Of a stretch of 48,451 bases of DNA, positions 26,719-34,803 are shown one piece after another. The stretch is from NCBI RefSeq assembly GCF_017368795.1, contig NZ_JAFNLL010000043.1, positions 1-48,451 of the forward strand, written 5' to 3'. The translations under genes were made by a program, and so were the position numbers. Source of the stretch: Arthrobacter cavernae (GTDB lineage Bacteria > Actinomycetota > Actinomycetes > Actinomycetales > Micrococcaceae). A model generated the notes under the pieces. The model made no database searches. It had not been told where the DNA came from and saw only the letters and a list, made by a program, of their open reading frames with translations. Every line of letters starts with the position of its first letter. The first letter of the stretch is position 1.

Positions 26719-27237
26719 ATGCCGATCATGCCTGACGACAAAGACTGGACCTGGGTGCTGTCCCGGCCGTGCCCCGAATGCGGTTTCGACGCCACCACCG
26801 TCACCCCTTCCACCGTGCCGGGAACTGTCACCAACATGCTGCCGCGCTGGCGCCAGGTGCTGCGCCGCGAGGATGTCGCCGTGCGGCCCAACGGGCACAC
26901 CTGGTCCGCGCTGGAGTACGCCTGCCATGTGCGCGATGTCTTCAGCCTGTTCGACCAGCGGCTCAACCTGATGCTCAGCGAGGAGGGCGCCACGTTCGCC
27001 GACTGGGACCAGGACCAGGCAGCGATCGACGGCGACTACGCCGGCGCGGATGCCCGTGCCGTCGCGGACCAGCTGCAGGCCGAAGGCGAGCAGATCGCCG
27101 CGACGTTCGCCGCCGTCGTCGAGGACGAATGGCAGCGGACCGGAACCCGGAGCAACGGCTCCGCCTTCACGGTGCTGACGTTCGGGCAGTATTTCCTGCA
27201 CGATGTGGTCCACCACCTGCACGACGTGGACGGCTGA
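26719..27237 (+). CDS. DinB / mycothiol-transferase-like protein
   Basis: A 172-aa four-helix-bundle protein of the DinB/MDMPI superfamily, whose members are metal-dependent thiol transferases; in actinobacteria the thiol is mycothiol. Candidate metal ligands are the His in WSALEYACHVRDVF and the HDVVHHLHDV cluster near the C-terminus. A CPECG element sits at residues 18-22. An in-frame ATG three codons later is an alternative start. The tandem-GNAT gene converges on it 10 bases downstream. The acceptor substrate is unknown. Confidence 0.85.
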   Translation: MPIMPDDKDWTWVLSRPCPECGFDATTVTPSTVPGTVTNMLPRWRQVLRREDVAVRPNGHTWSALEYACHVRDVFSLFDQRLNLMLSEEGATFADWDQDQAAIDGDYAGADARAVADQLQAEGEQIAATFAAVVEDEWQRTGTRSNGSAFTVLTFGQYFLHDVVHHLHDVDG

Positions 27238-27247
27238 AGGTGGACGG

Positions 27248-28324
27248 CTAAAGCAGCTTCTCCCACGACATGGAACGGTTGACCGCCGTATAGCCCATGC
27301 CCATGTACAGGGCCAGGGCGCCGGTGGGGTTTTCCGAGTCGACGTCCAGCGAGGCCACGTCCATGCCGGAGCCGGCGAAGCGGCGCATGGCATCGGCCAG
27401 CAGCGCCTGGGCGATCCCGCGCCCCCGGTAGGAACGCCGGACGCCCAGGAGTTCGGTGTAGCCCTCCGTAAAGCCACGTTCGGCTGCCGTGTCCGGATCA
27501 AAGCTCGCCAGCTGGTAGCCGGCCACCTCGCCGCTGGCTGGGTCAAGGACCACGGTGCTCCAGTCAGGCCGGAGCAGGGGGTGCTCCAGCGTGAAACGCC
27601 AGGATTCCTCATCCCGTGGCTCGCTCCCCCAGTGGTCCCGGAAGGCGTCGTTGTGGGCCAGCCGCGCGGCCTCATGCAGCGAGGGCTCCAGGGTGACGAG
27701 TTCCAGCCCTTCAGTCACTGGCACTTCCGGGAGAGGGACCGCCAAGGACCGGTGCATTTCGTTGTACCAGCGGACCGTCGTGTAGCCCAGCCGCTGTAGC
27801 AACGCCGAACGGCCCCGCTGGCCCTCCTCGTTGAAGATCCGCAGCCTGGCCTGCACCGGCGCGTGACCTGGGCTCGCGTCCGCGGCAAAGCGCGCCACGG
27901 CGAGCCGCTCCTGCCAGGCCACAATGGCGGTGCCGATGCCCCTACGCTGCCAGCCGGGGTCCACGCATCCCATGCCCTGGGCCTTGTCACCGTCCGGGTT
28001 CTTGGCAAGGCGGCCATAGGCGCGCGGGACGCCGTCGCCGTCGGTCCCCAGCACGGTGTGGGTGCGCGGATCGTTCTTGCTGTTCTCCAGGACCTGGACC
28101 AGGTCGGCGTGCTTGTCGAACCAGACGGGATGCTCGACGGCGGCCGCGCGAGCAATCAGGGCGGCCCAGCCGTCCAAGTCCGAGGCCGTGGCGGGGCGCC
28201 AGTCCAGTCCTGTTGCAGCGGAGTCCGGATATTCCGCCCCGGCGAAGGCTTCTTTCCTGGCGTGCGTGGTGAACGGTTGCGCAGTGAACGGTTGCGCAGT
28301 GAACGGTTGCTCTGTGGAAGACAT
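27248..28324 (-). CDS. Tandem GNAT acetyltransferase
   Basis: A 358-aa protein with two GNAT domains. The first (residues about 40-195) has the acetyl-CoA loop VDPGWQRRGIGTAIVAW, and the second (about 205-358) has VRRSYRGRGIAQALLADAMRR and MDVASLDVDSENPTGALALY. The architecture is that of mycothiol synthase MshD, but many actinobacterial paralogues share it, so mshD is not assigned. The N-terminus contains three copies of an AQPFT-like unit encoded by a 15-bp repeat. The ATG lies 9 bases after the cydDC stop, so read-through from the cyd operon is possible, and a TAGCCT box 6 bases upstream could also start a leaderless mRNA. Confidence 0.88.
   Translation of the reverse strand: MSSTEQPFTAQPFTAQPFTTHARKEAFAGAEYPDSAATGLDWRPATASDLDGWAALIARAAAVEHPVWFDKHADLVQVLENSKNDPRTHTVLGTDGDGVPRAYGRLAKNPDGDKAQGMGCVDPGWQRRGIGTAIVAWQERLAVARFAADASPGHAPVQARLRIFNEEGQRGRSALLQRLGYTTVRWYNEMHRSLAVPLPEVPVTEGLELVTLEPSLHEAARLAHNDAFRDHWGSEPRDEESWRFTLEHPLLRPDWSTVVLDPASGEVAGYQLASFDPDTAAERGFTEGYTELLGVRRSYRGRGIAQALLADAMRRFAGSGMDVASLDVDSENPTGALALYMGMGYTAVNRSMSWEKLL
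28269..28310. repeat. 15-bp tandem repeat inside the GNAT gene
   Basis: GTGAACGGTTGCGCA occurs at 28269-28283 and 28284-28298, followed by 12 bases of a third copy at 28299-28310. The unit is in frame and encodes AQPFT on the minus strand near the N-terminus, so copy-number change would not disrupt the protein. Confidence 0.9.
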
Positions 28325-28330
28325 GCCAAC

Positions 28331-28336
28331 AGGCTA
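28331..28336 (-). promoter_or_regulatory. Candidate -10 box for a leaderless GNAT mRNA
   Basis: TAGCCT on the minus strand ends 6 bases before the ATG at 28324 and overlaps the TAG stop of cydDC. It would allow the GNAT gene to be expressed independently of the cyd operon. Confidence 0.4.
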
Positions 28337-31300
28337 CTGAGAAGTACCCTGTCCCACCAGCTCCGGCGCGCCTGGCGTACCGCCGCCGGCATACGGGACA
28401 GCGGCATCCAGGGAAGCCAAGTCCAGGCGTGCGTCCGCCGGGTCTATGTCCGCCGGGTTGTGCGTCACCAGGACCACCGTGACGTCCTTCAGTCCCGCAC
28501 GGAGTTCGGCCATCATGGTCCGCGCGGAGGCGGCGTCCAGGTGCGCTGTGGGCTCATCCAGCAGCAGGACCGAAGCTCCGCTGAGGAGGGTCCGGGCCAT
28601 GGCGAGCCGCTGCCGTTCGCCGCCGCTGAGGAAGGCCCCGCCGGGGCCGATCCGCGCGTCCAGCCCGCCGGGCATTCCCGCCACCAGGGCGGAGAGCCCG
28701 ACGGCGGCCAGCGCCCGGTGCATGGCGTCGTCGCCGGGCTTGTTGCCGGCGGGCCGGGCCAGCAGGAGGTTGCCGCGGATGGTGGAGTCGAAGAGGTGGG
28801 CCTCCTGCGGGCACCAGGCTGCCGTGCCAGTGAGCTGCGTGGTGCCTTCCTGCACGGGGAGGAAGCCCAGCATCACGGAGAGCAGTGTGGACTTGCCGGA
28901 GCCGGACGGTCCGGTGACGGCGAGCCAGCGGCCCGGGGCCGCCTCTGCGCTGAGCCCGCTGAACACGGCCGGACCCCCGGGCCAGGCCGCCGCGGCGTTG
29001 TCGAACCGCAGCCCGGAGACGTTGCCGGGGCGGTCGGGCAGGGGCCGGACGCCGGCGTCGGGGATGCTGCGGCCGGGAGCCTCCAGGGCGCCCGAGCCGG
29101 CCACGCGATTGAGGACCGCCGCGAGGGCCGGCGCCTGGCGCAAGGCAGTGACCACGGCGGCGTACGGTTCCACGAGGGCGAGCTGCATGAGGACCACGAC
29201 GGCGGCAATGGCCGGCGCTGCTGTACCGCCTTCCACGGCCGGCGCGGCGAGCAGGCCCGCCCAGAGGGCTGCCAGCGAACACGCGAGCACCGTGATTGCC
29301 TGGCCCAGCCCCTCGGCCCAGGCCGAGCGCTGGGCTGCTGCCGTGGCGGCACGGTCGCTGCCGCGGAGCCGGCGCAGGACCGGGGCCGCAACGCCGTTGG
29401 CGCTGAGTTCGGCCCGGGCGTCCAGGGCGGAGGCGACGCCATCCAGGACCACCGAGCGGAGCTGCTGTTCGGCCCGGGCCGCGTTCCGGTCCGCAAGCAG
29501 TGCGGCCACGGGAGCCACCACCAGCCCACAGAGCGCGGCAAGGGCGACGGCAGGCACGGCGGCCGGCACCAGCAGGGCCGCAGCGGTGACGCCGGAGGCC
29601 GCGACGGCGAGCGCCGTCAGCGGGGGAAGCACCACCCGGGGCAGCAGGTCCCGGAGCGTGTCGACGTCGTCCACCACCGCGCCCAGCACATTACCGCCCT
29701 GCAGCAGGCGCCGGAGGGACAGGGCGCGGCGGCTGAGCGTGGCCCACAGCGAGCCGCGGAGCCGTGTCATGGCGGCGAAGACGGCGTCGTGGGTCAGGAG
29801 GCGTTCCCAGTAGCGGAGCACGGCCCTGCCGATGCCGAAGAACCGGACGCCGACGATCGCGCCCAGCAAATAGAGGATGGGCGGCTGTTCGCTGGCGCGG
29901 ATGATCAGCCATCCGGACAGGCCGGACAGTGCCACGGCGAACAGTGCCGCGAGCGCGCCCACGGCGCCGGCACCGGTGAAGCGCAGCCACAGCGGGCCGA
30001 GGATGCGTGCCAGGCTCCGTCCGGCGCCTGGCACTGCCGTGACCAGGGCAGCCGCCGCGGAATCCGTGGCCGGGGCGGAGGAGGTCCCGGCAGGGAGCGT
30101 TCGGGATACAGCGTCGCGTGCGGGGACGGCCTGCGCGGTGCCGGACGTCCCGCCCGGGACGGCGCCCAGCGTTACCACGTGCTCGGCGAGCGCCCTGGTC
30201 TCCGCGTCGTGGGCCACCAGAATCACGGTGGCCGTGCCGCGCAGCGACTCGATGGCCGAGCGCACGGCCTGGGCGGATTCGTGGTCCAGGTGGGCCGTGG
30301 GTTCGTCCAGCAGCAGCACAGTGGCACCGGCGTCGAGGCGGGCCAACCCGCGGGCCAGTGCCACTCTGCGCAGCTCGCCGGGGCTCAGTTCCGCGGGGTG
30401 TTTCGCCGCCAGGTGGGCCGCCGACGCCCTGGACAGGACCGCCCTGGCCGCGGCGTCGCCGGAGCCTGCGCCCCCGCGCTGCCCGGCCTCGTCATCCCCG
30501 CCCTCGTCTCCTCCACCCAGATACAGGACGATCTCCTCGAGCACCGTGCCGGCGACCATGGCCGGGTGCTGCGGAACCCACGCCACGGCGCCTTCGCTGA
30601 TCCCGGTGATCCGGCCCGTCACGGCGGCGCCCGCTCCGTCGCCGATGGTGCCGGCCAGGACTCCCAGTACGGTGCTCTTCCCAGCGCCGCTGGGCCCGTC
30701 GAGGGCAGTGATCCGCCCCGCCGGGGCGTGGAAATCGAGAGGCCCGACGGCGGCCGTCCGCCTCCCCGTGTAGCTCACGGACAGCCCGGTGACGTCGACG
30801 CCGGCCGGCCTGCCGTCGTCGGGCGTGCCGGAAGCGGACTCCAGCCGCCGGGCGCGGGGGGTGTCCAGGACGCCGTTGGCGGCGGCGAGCGCGGCCCGGC
30901 CGTCGTCGCTGGCGTGGTGGGCCGTGCCGAGTTCACGCAGGGGCAGGTAGCAGTCCGGGGCGAGGATCAGTGCCAGCAGCACGGCCTCCAGGCCCATGTC
31001 CCCGGCTACCAGCCGCACGCCGATGAACACGGCCACGACCGCCACGGAGATCGTGGCGATGAGCTCCAGGGCCAGGGCGGAGAGGAAGGCCGTGCGCAGC
31101 GTGCCCATGGTGCGGGTGCGGTACTGCTCGGAAATGTCCTCGAGGGCGGCGCGCTGATCGCTGGCCCGCCCCAGCCCCACCAGGACCGGCAGGCCCTTGG
31201 CCAGTTCCAGGATGTGCCCGGAGAGGCGGCGGAGGGTGGCCTGGGCCTCACGCACGCGGTCTTCGGTGTGGCGGCCGATCAGCACCATGAAGAGCGGCAC

Positions 31301-31792
31301 CAGGGGCACCGTGAGCACGATGACCACGGCGCTGACCCAGTCGGCGAACAGGATCCGGGCCCCCAACAGCAGGGGCACGGCGGCGCAGTTGACCAGTGCC
31401 GGCAGGAACTGGGTGTAGTAGTTGTCCAGCGCGTCCAGGCCGCGCGTCGCGAGGACTGCGAGTCCGCCGTCGCTCATCCCCTCGCGACCGTCCGCCGCGC
31501 CGCTGTGCAGCGAGCGCTCCAGCAGCCGTGAGCGGAGTTCCTCCTTGACCCCCAGGGCCCCGCGGCGCGAGGCGACACCCTGGCCCCACACGGCGAGGGA
31601 GCGCAGCACCGCACCGGCGGCACCCCAGGCGAGCTGCTCCCGCCACCCGGCTCCCCCGCCGGCGAGGCCGGCCAGCATCGCGGCCACGGCCTGGCCCATG
31701 AGGACCAGCGACAAGGCCTTGAGCGCGGCGAGCAGGCCCAGCAGGTACAGGGCGGCGCGGGTGGACGGTCCGGCGGGGAACTCGGGCTTCAT
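28334..31792 (-). CDS. cydDC: Fused CydD-CydC ABC exporter
   Basis: A 1152-aa fusion of the two half-transporters that export cysteine/glutathione-type thiols (or heme, per recent work) and are needed for cytochrome bd assembly. Half one has a membrane domain (residues about 12-280), Walker A GPSGAGKST at 366-374, signature LSPGELRRVALARG and Walker B VLLLDEPTAHLD. Half two has a second membrane domain, Walker A GPSGSGKST at 961-969, signature LSGGERQRLAMARTL and VLLLDEPTAHLD. Both ATP sites look intact. The ATG lies 3 bases after the cydB stop, so it is the third gene of the cydA-cydB-cydDC operon. Two separate genes are the rule in E. coli; the fusion is common in actinobacteria. Confidence 0.95.
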   Translation of the reverse strand: MKPEFPAGPSTRAALYLLGLLAALKALSLVLMGQAVAAMLAGLAGGGAGWREQLAWGAAGAVLRSLAVWGQGVASRRGALGVKEELRSRLLERSLHSGAADGREGMSDGGLAVLATRGLDALDNYYTQFLPALVNCAAVPLLLGARILFADWVSAVVIVLTVPLVPLFMVLIGRHTEDRVREAQATLRRLSGHILELAKGLPVLVGLGRASDQRAALEDISEQYRTRTMGTLRTAFLSALALELIATISVAVVAVFIGVRLVAGDMGLEAVLLALILAPDCYLPLRELGTAHHASDDGRAALAAANGVLDTPRARRLESASGTPDDGRPAGVDVTGLSVSYTGRRTAAVGPLDFHAPAGRITALDGPSGAGKSTVLGVLAGTIGDGAGAAVTGRITGISEGAVAWVPQHPAMVAGTVLEEIVLYLGGGDEGGDDEAGQRGGAGSGDAAARAVLSRASAAHLAAKHPAELSPGELRRVALARGLARLDAGATVLLLDEPTAHLDHESAQAVRSAIESLRGTATVILVAHDAETRALAEHVVTLGAVPGGTSGTAQAVPARDAVSRTLPAGTSSAPATDSAAAALVTAVPGAGRSLARILGPLWLRFTGAGAVGALAALFAVALSGLSGWLIIRASEQPPILYLLGAIVGVRFFGIGRAVLRYWERLLTHDAVFAAMTRLRGSLWATLSRRALSLRRLLQGGNVLGAVVDDVDTLRDLLPRVVLPPLTALAVAASGVTAAALLVPAAVPAVALAALCGLVVAPVAALLADRNAARAEQQLRSVVLDGVASALDARAELSANGVAAPVLRRLRGSDRAATAAAQRSAWAEGLGQAITVLACSLAALWAGLLAAPAVEGGTAAPAIAAVVVLMQLALVEPYAAVVTALRQAPALAAVLNRVAGSGALEAPGRSIPDAGVRPLPDRPGNVSGLRFDNAAAAWPGGPAVFSGLSAEAAPGRWLAVTGPSGSGKSTLLSVMLGFLPVQEGTTQLTGTAAWCPQEAHLFDSTIRGNLLLARPAGNKPGDDAMHRALAAVGLSALVAGMPGGLDARIGPGGAFLSGGERQRLAMARTLLSGASVLLLDEPTAHLDAASARTMMAELRAGLKDVTVVLVTHNPADIDPADARLDLASLDAAVPYAGGGTPGAPELVGQGTSQ

Positions 31793-31795
31793 GGG

Positions 31796-32872
31796 CTACT
31801 CCGAGGCGCCGGTGCCGGGTGCCGCGGGCTTCGCCACCAGGACCTTGGCCGCGATGGCCGGGAGGAAGCCGTGGGCCGGCGGGATGTGGGCGGCACTGAC
31901 ACGGCGGCGGAACACCCAGTAGGTCCAGGCCTGGTAGGCGATCACCAGGGGAAGGCCGAACGCGGCCACGATGCTCATGAGGCCCAGCGTGTAGTCCGAG
32001 GACGAGGCATTGGAGATGGTCAGGTTGAAGGCCGCGTCCAGGGTGGACGGGATGACCACGGGGAAGGCTGCCCCGAAGATCGATGCCGTTGCGCAGACCA
32101 CAAAGGCGCCCAGCGCGGCAAACGACCTGCCCTCAGCGCCCTTCCGGGCCAGGATCCACGCAGCCGAGACGGCCAGCACACCGGCTGCCACCAGGGCCCA
32201 TGTCCAGGGCTTGCCGCTGAGCAGCTGCACGGAAACCATCCAGCCCAGCATGGGCAGCACGGCAACGGGGACCAGCCGCACGAACCAGCGGCGTGCCCGG
32301 TGCCGGACATCGCCGTCGGTCTTCAGTGCGAGGAACGCCAGCGCATGGACCAGGGCGAAGGCCACCACGCCGAGGCCGCCCAGCAGCGCGTAGCCGCTGA
32401 ACCAGGCGAAGGGTCCGCCGCTGCGGTCGCCGTTGGCGTCCAGCGGGAGGCCTGTGGTGGTCAGGGCCAGTGCGGCGCCGATGCCGAAGGCGGCCACGAA
32501 GGAGCCGACGGCGATCGCCCAGTCCCAGACGGTGCGCCAGCGCGCAGTGTCCACCTTGCCCCGGTATTCGAAGGCCACGGCACGGAAGATCAGCGCCACC
32601 AGCACGCAGAGCAGCGGCAGGTACAGGGCCGAGAACAGCGAGGCGTACCACAGCGGGAACGCGGCGAAGGTGGCGCCGGCGGCGGTCAGCAGCCAGACCT
32701 CGTTCCCGTCCCACACCGGGCCGATCGTGTTGAGCAGCACGCGCCGGTCCGTGTTGTCACGGGCGAACAGCTTCATGAGCATTCCGACGCCGAGGTCGAA
32801 ACCCTCCAGGAAGAGGTAGCCGGTCCAGAGCACGGCGATGGCCACGAACCAGATGGCAGGCAACAGTTCCAT
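31796..32872 (-). CDS. cydB: Cytochrome bd quinol oxidase subunit II
   Basis: A 358-aa membrane subunit of the bd-type terminal oxidase, with eight to nine hydrophobic helices. The N-terminal WFVAIAVLWTGYLFLEGFDLG is the CydB hallmark, followed by RVLLNTIGPVWDGNEVWLL. It carries no heme but completes the enzyme with CydA. AGAGGAA lies before the ATG, 18 bases after the cydA stop. Confidence 0.97.
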   Translation of the reverse strand: MELLPAIWFVAIAVLWTGYLFLEGFDLGVGMLMKLFARDNTDRRVLLNTIGPVWDGNEVWLLTAAGATFAAFPLWYASLFSALYLPLLCVLVALIFRAVAFEYRGKVDTARWRTVWDWAIAVGSFVAAFGIGAALALTTTGLPLDANGDRSGGPFAWFSGYALLGGLGVVAFALVHALAFLALKTDGDVRHRARRWFVRLVPVAVLPMLGWMVSVQLLSGKPWTWALVAAGVLAVSAAWILARKGAEGRSFAALGAFVVCATASIFGAAFPVVIPSTLDAAFNLTISNASSSDYTLGLMSIVAAFGLPLVIAYQAWTYWVFRRRVSAAHIPPAHGFLPAIAAKVLVAKPAAPGTGASE

Positions 32873-32890
32873 TCGAGATTCCTCTGCTTC

Positions 32891-34480
32891 CTAGTAGGCG
32901 AATGCCAGGACGTCGTCTTTGTGCTGCCCCGGGGCGCCGGGCGTTCCGCCGTCGCCGGCCGCCTCCGGGCCATGGCCGAGCTCCGGCATCGCGGAGACCA
33001 CGCCGCCGCGCACGTACTTGACCAGCAGCCGGACCTCGACCACCAACAGCACTGCATAGATGGCGGTCAGGACCACCAGCGAGGTCATGAGCTCGCCGGG
33101 GCCGACTCCCGGCGAGACCGCGGCGGCGGTGAACATAAAGACCTGGTCGATGCCGTTCGCATCCGGGTTGGGTGCCACGACGAAGGGCTGGCGGCCCATT
33201 TCGGTGAAGATCCAGCCCGCCGCATTGGCGCCGAAGGGGGCCAGGATGCCGAAGACGGCAAGGCGCATGAGCCAGCGGGACTGCGGGACAGCGCCCTTGC
33301 GGGTGGCCCAGAGCGCCAGCAGTGCGGCGAACGCGGCGATTCCGCCGAAGCCGATCATCATGCGGAAGCCCCAGTAGGTCACTTCCATCACGGGAACGTA
33401 CTGGATTTCCTGGCCTGCGCGCTCGCCGTACAGGGGGTTGTCCGGGAGGTGCGTGCCGTAGTCGGCCTTGTACTGGTCCAGCAGGCTGTTCACGCCTTTG
33501 ACCTCGGTGGTGAAGTCGCCCTTGGCCAGGAAGGAGAGGATGCCCGGTACTTCAATGACGGCCACGATGTCGTCGCAGTTCTTGGCACCCAGGTTGCCGA
33601 CGCTCAGGACGGAGAAGCCGGTGCCGTCATGGCAGGCGGCCTCGGCGGCGGCCATCTTCATGGGCTGCTGTTCGAACATCAGTTTGCCCTGCAGGTCACC
33701 GGTGAGTGCTGTGCCGGCGAAGGAAATCATGGCGACCACGGCGCCGATGCGCAGGGAGCGGATCCAGACCTGGTAGTCGGTCGTGTCCCGGCCCGGAATG
33801 GCGGTTTCGCCGGGGATGGCCCGGCCGTCCGCGCCCACCGTGTCGATGCCGTCATGGCGGCGGCGCCACAGGTGGTACCAGGCAATGCCGAGCAGGAAGG
33901 CCCCGGCCACGCCGAGGGCGCCGAAGAGTGTGTGGGGCACGGCCACCAGTGCTGTGTTGTTGGTGAAGACGGCCCAGGCATCGGTCATGACGGGCCGGCC
34001 GTTGACCATTTCCACGCCCACGGGGTGCTGCATCCAGGAGTTGGCCACGATGATGAAGTAGGCGGAGAAGATCGAGCCCACCACGGCAATCCACAGGCAC
34101 GCGAGGTGCACGCCGCGTTTGAGCTGCTTCCAGCCGAAGATCCACAGGCCCAGGAAGGTGGATTCGACGAAGAAGGCCAGCAGGGCTTCAAGGGCCAGCG
34201 GTGCGCCGAAAACATCGCCGACGAAGCGGCTGTACTCGCTCCAGGCCATGCCGAACTGGAATTCCTGCACGATGCCCGTGGCCACGCCCATGATGAAGTT
34301 GATCAGGAAGAGCTTGCCCCAGAACTTGGTCATCCGGAGGTATTCGGGCCTGCCCGTGCGGTACCAAATGGTCTGGATCACGGCAACCACCAGCCCCAGG
34401 CCGATAGTCAGCGGCACCATCATGAAGTGGTAGACGGTGGTGATTCCGAATTGCCAGCGTGCAATTTCCAAGGCGTCCAT
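32891..34480 (-). CDS. cydA: Cytochrome bd quinol oxidase subunit I
   Basis: A 529-aa heme-bearing subunit that oxidises menaquinol and reduces O2 with very high oxygen affinity, without proton pumping. Expected ligands are His18 (TTVYHFMMVPLT), His183 (VPHTLFG) and Met375 (YWGFRMMIGFG). The Q-loop region has FEQQPMKMAAAEA and is of the short type. The quinol motif reads GRQPF at residues 429-433 where E. coli has GRQPW. AAAGGACA precedes the ATG. The promoter region carries two of the three dyads attributed below to the BlaI-like repressor, so derepression under a respiratory or redox signal is predicted. Confidence 0.97.
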   Translation of the reverse strand: MDALEIARWQFGITTVYHFMMVPLTIGLGLVVAVIQTIWYRTGRPEYLRMTKFWGKLFLINFIMGVATGIVQEFQFGMAWSEYSRFVGDVFGAPLALEALLAFFVESTFLGLWIFGWKQLKRGVHLACLWIAVVGSIFSAYFIIVANSWMQHPVGVEMVNGRPVMTDAWAVFTNNTALVAVPHTLFGALGVAGAFLLGIAWYHLWRRRHDGIDTVGADGRAIPGETAIPGRDTTDYQVWIRSLRIGAVVAMISFAGTALTGDLQGKLMFEQQPMKMAAAEAACHDGTGFSVLSVGNLGAKNCDDIVAVIEVPGILSFLAKGDFTTEVKGVNSLLDQYKADYGTHLPDNPLYGERAGQEIQYVPVMEVTYWGFRMMIGFGGIAAFAALLALWATRKGAVPQSRWLMRLAVFGILAPFGANAAGWIFTEMGRQPFVVAPNPDANGIDQVFMFTAAAVSPGVGPGELMTSLVVLTAIYAVLLVVEVRLLVKYVRGGVVSAMPELGHGPEAAGDGGTPGAPGQHKDDVLAFAY

Positions 34481-34520
34481 GGCTGTCCTTTGTCCGGTGG
34501 ACCGAAGTGCGGCCTCCCTA

Positions 34521-34539
34521 TTTCTACGTTACGTAGAAA
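34521..34539. promoter_or_regulatory. Operator O1 (BlaI-type dyad) at the cydA transcription start
   Basis: TTTCTACGTTACGTAGAAA is a perfect 19-bp dyad (8-3-8). On the minus strand it begins at the predicted cydA -10 and covers the expected transcription start. Its TTCTAC-N5-GTAGAA core is shared with O2 and O3. Confidence 0.78.
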
Positions 34540-34566
34540 ACTACTCTTCTACACAGTGTAGAACAA
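34538..34566 (-). promoter_or_regulatory. Candidate cydA promoter
   Basis: On the minus strand TTGTTC (34566-34561) and TAGTTT (34543-34538) are separated by exactly 17 bases. O2 fills the spacer and O1 follows immediately, the classic layout for repression. The -35 is only a partial match to TTGACA. Confidence 0.5.
34547..34563. promoter_or_regulatory. Operator O2 (BlaI-type dyad) in the cydA promoter spacer
   Basis: TTCTACACAGTGTAGAA is a perfect 17-bp dyad (7-3-7) centred 25 bp from O1. It lies between the predicted -35 and -10 boxes of cydA. Confidence 0.78.
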
Positions 34567-34688
34567 ATGCCGTCACACGCTTACCATTCTTCAAGCGGTG
34601 TCACAGTGCCGCAAGGGGGGCGGGCGGAGGCATTGCCGGGCGGAGGCCGCCGCTGCGGGCCACGAACCCGCCCTCGCCACGCCGATGG

Positions 34689-34705
34689 TTCTACCTCGCG
34701 TAGAA
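34689..34705. promoter_or_regulatory. Operator O3 (BlaI-type dyad) upstream of the repressor gene
   Basis: TTCTACCTCGCGTAGAA keeps the TTCTAC/GTAGAA half-sites with one mismatched inner pair. It lies about 100 bases before the blaI-like start and overlaps TAGAAT, a possible -10, which would give autoregulation. Confidence 0.7.
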
Positions 34706-34803
34706 TCAACGGCCGAAAAGCGGTAGATTGATGGTGGAATGTTGGATCATCGCCTCTTGGGCGGCCGGAACGGCCCCGGGAGACGGAAGGTAGGGACGTA
34801 TAG

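Larger units (their letters stand above)
34481..34803. other. cydA/blaI divergent control region
   Basis: No gene is present in these 323 bases. The cydA-proximal part (34521-34566) contains a promoter-like pair and two operators, and a third operator lies at 34689-34705. Between them is a GC-rich stretch without obvious structure. On the blaI side, TAGAAT (34701-34706) overlaps the third operator and TAGATT (34724-34729) is a second possible -10. AGGGA at 34792-34796 is the ribosome site of the repressor gene. Confidence 0.8.

Noticed and set aside
28269..28310. CRISPR-like or mobile repeat
   Set aside because: The units are only 15 bp, directly abutting without spacers, and in frame within a gene; the same holds for 40851-40910.
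27248..28324. Mycothiol synthase (mshD)
   Set aside because: The tandem GNAT architecture fits, but many actinobacteria carry several such paralogues and no mycothiol gene is adjacent, so only a family name is given.
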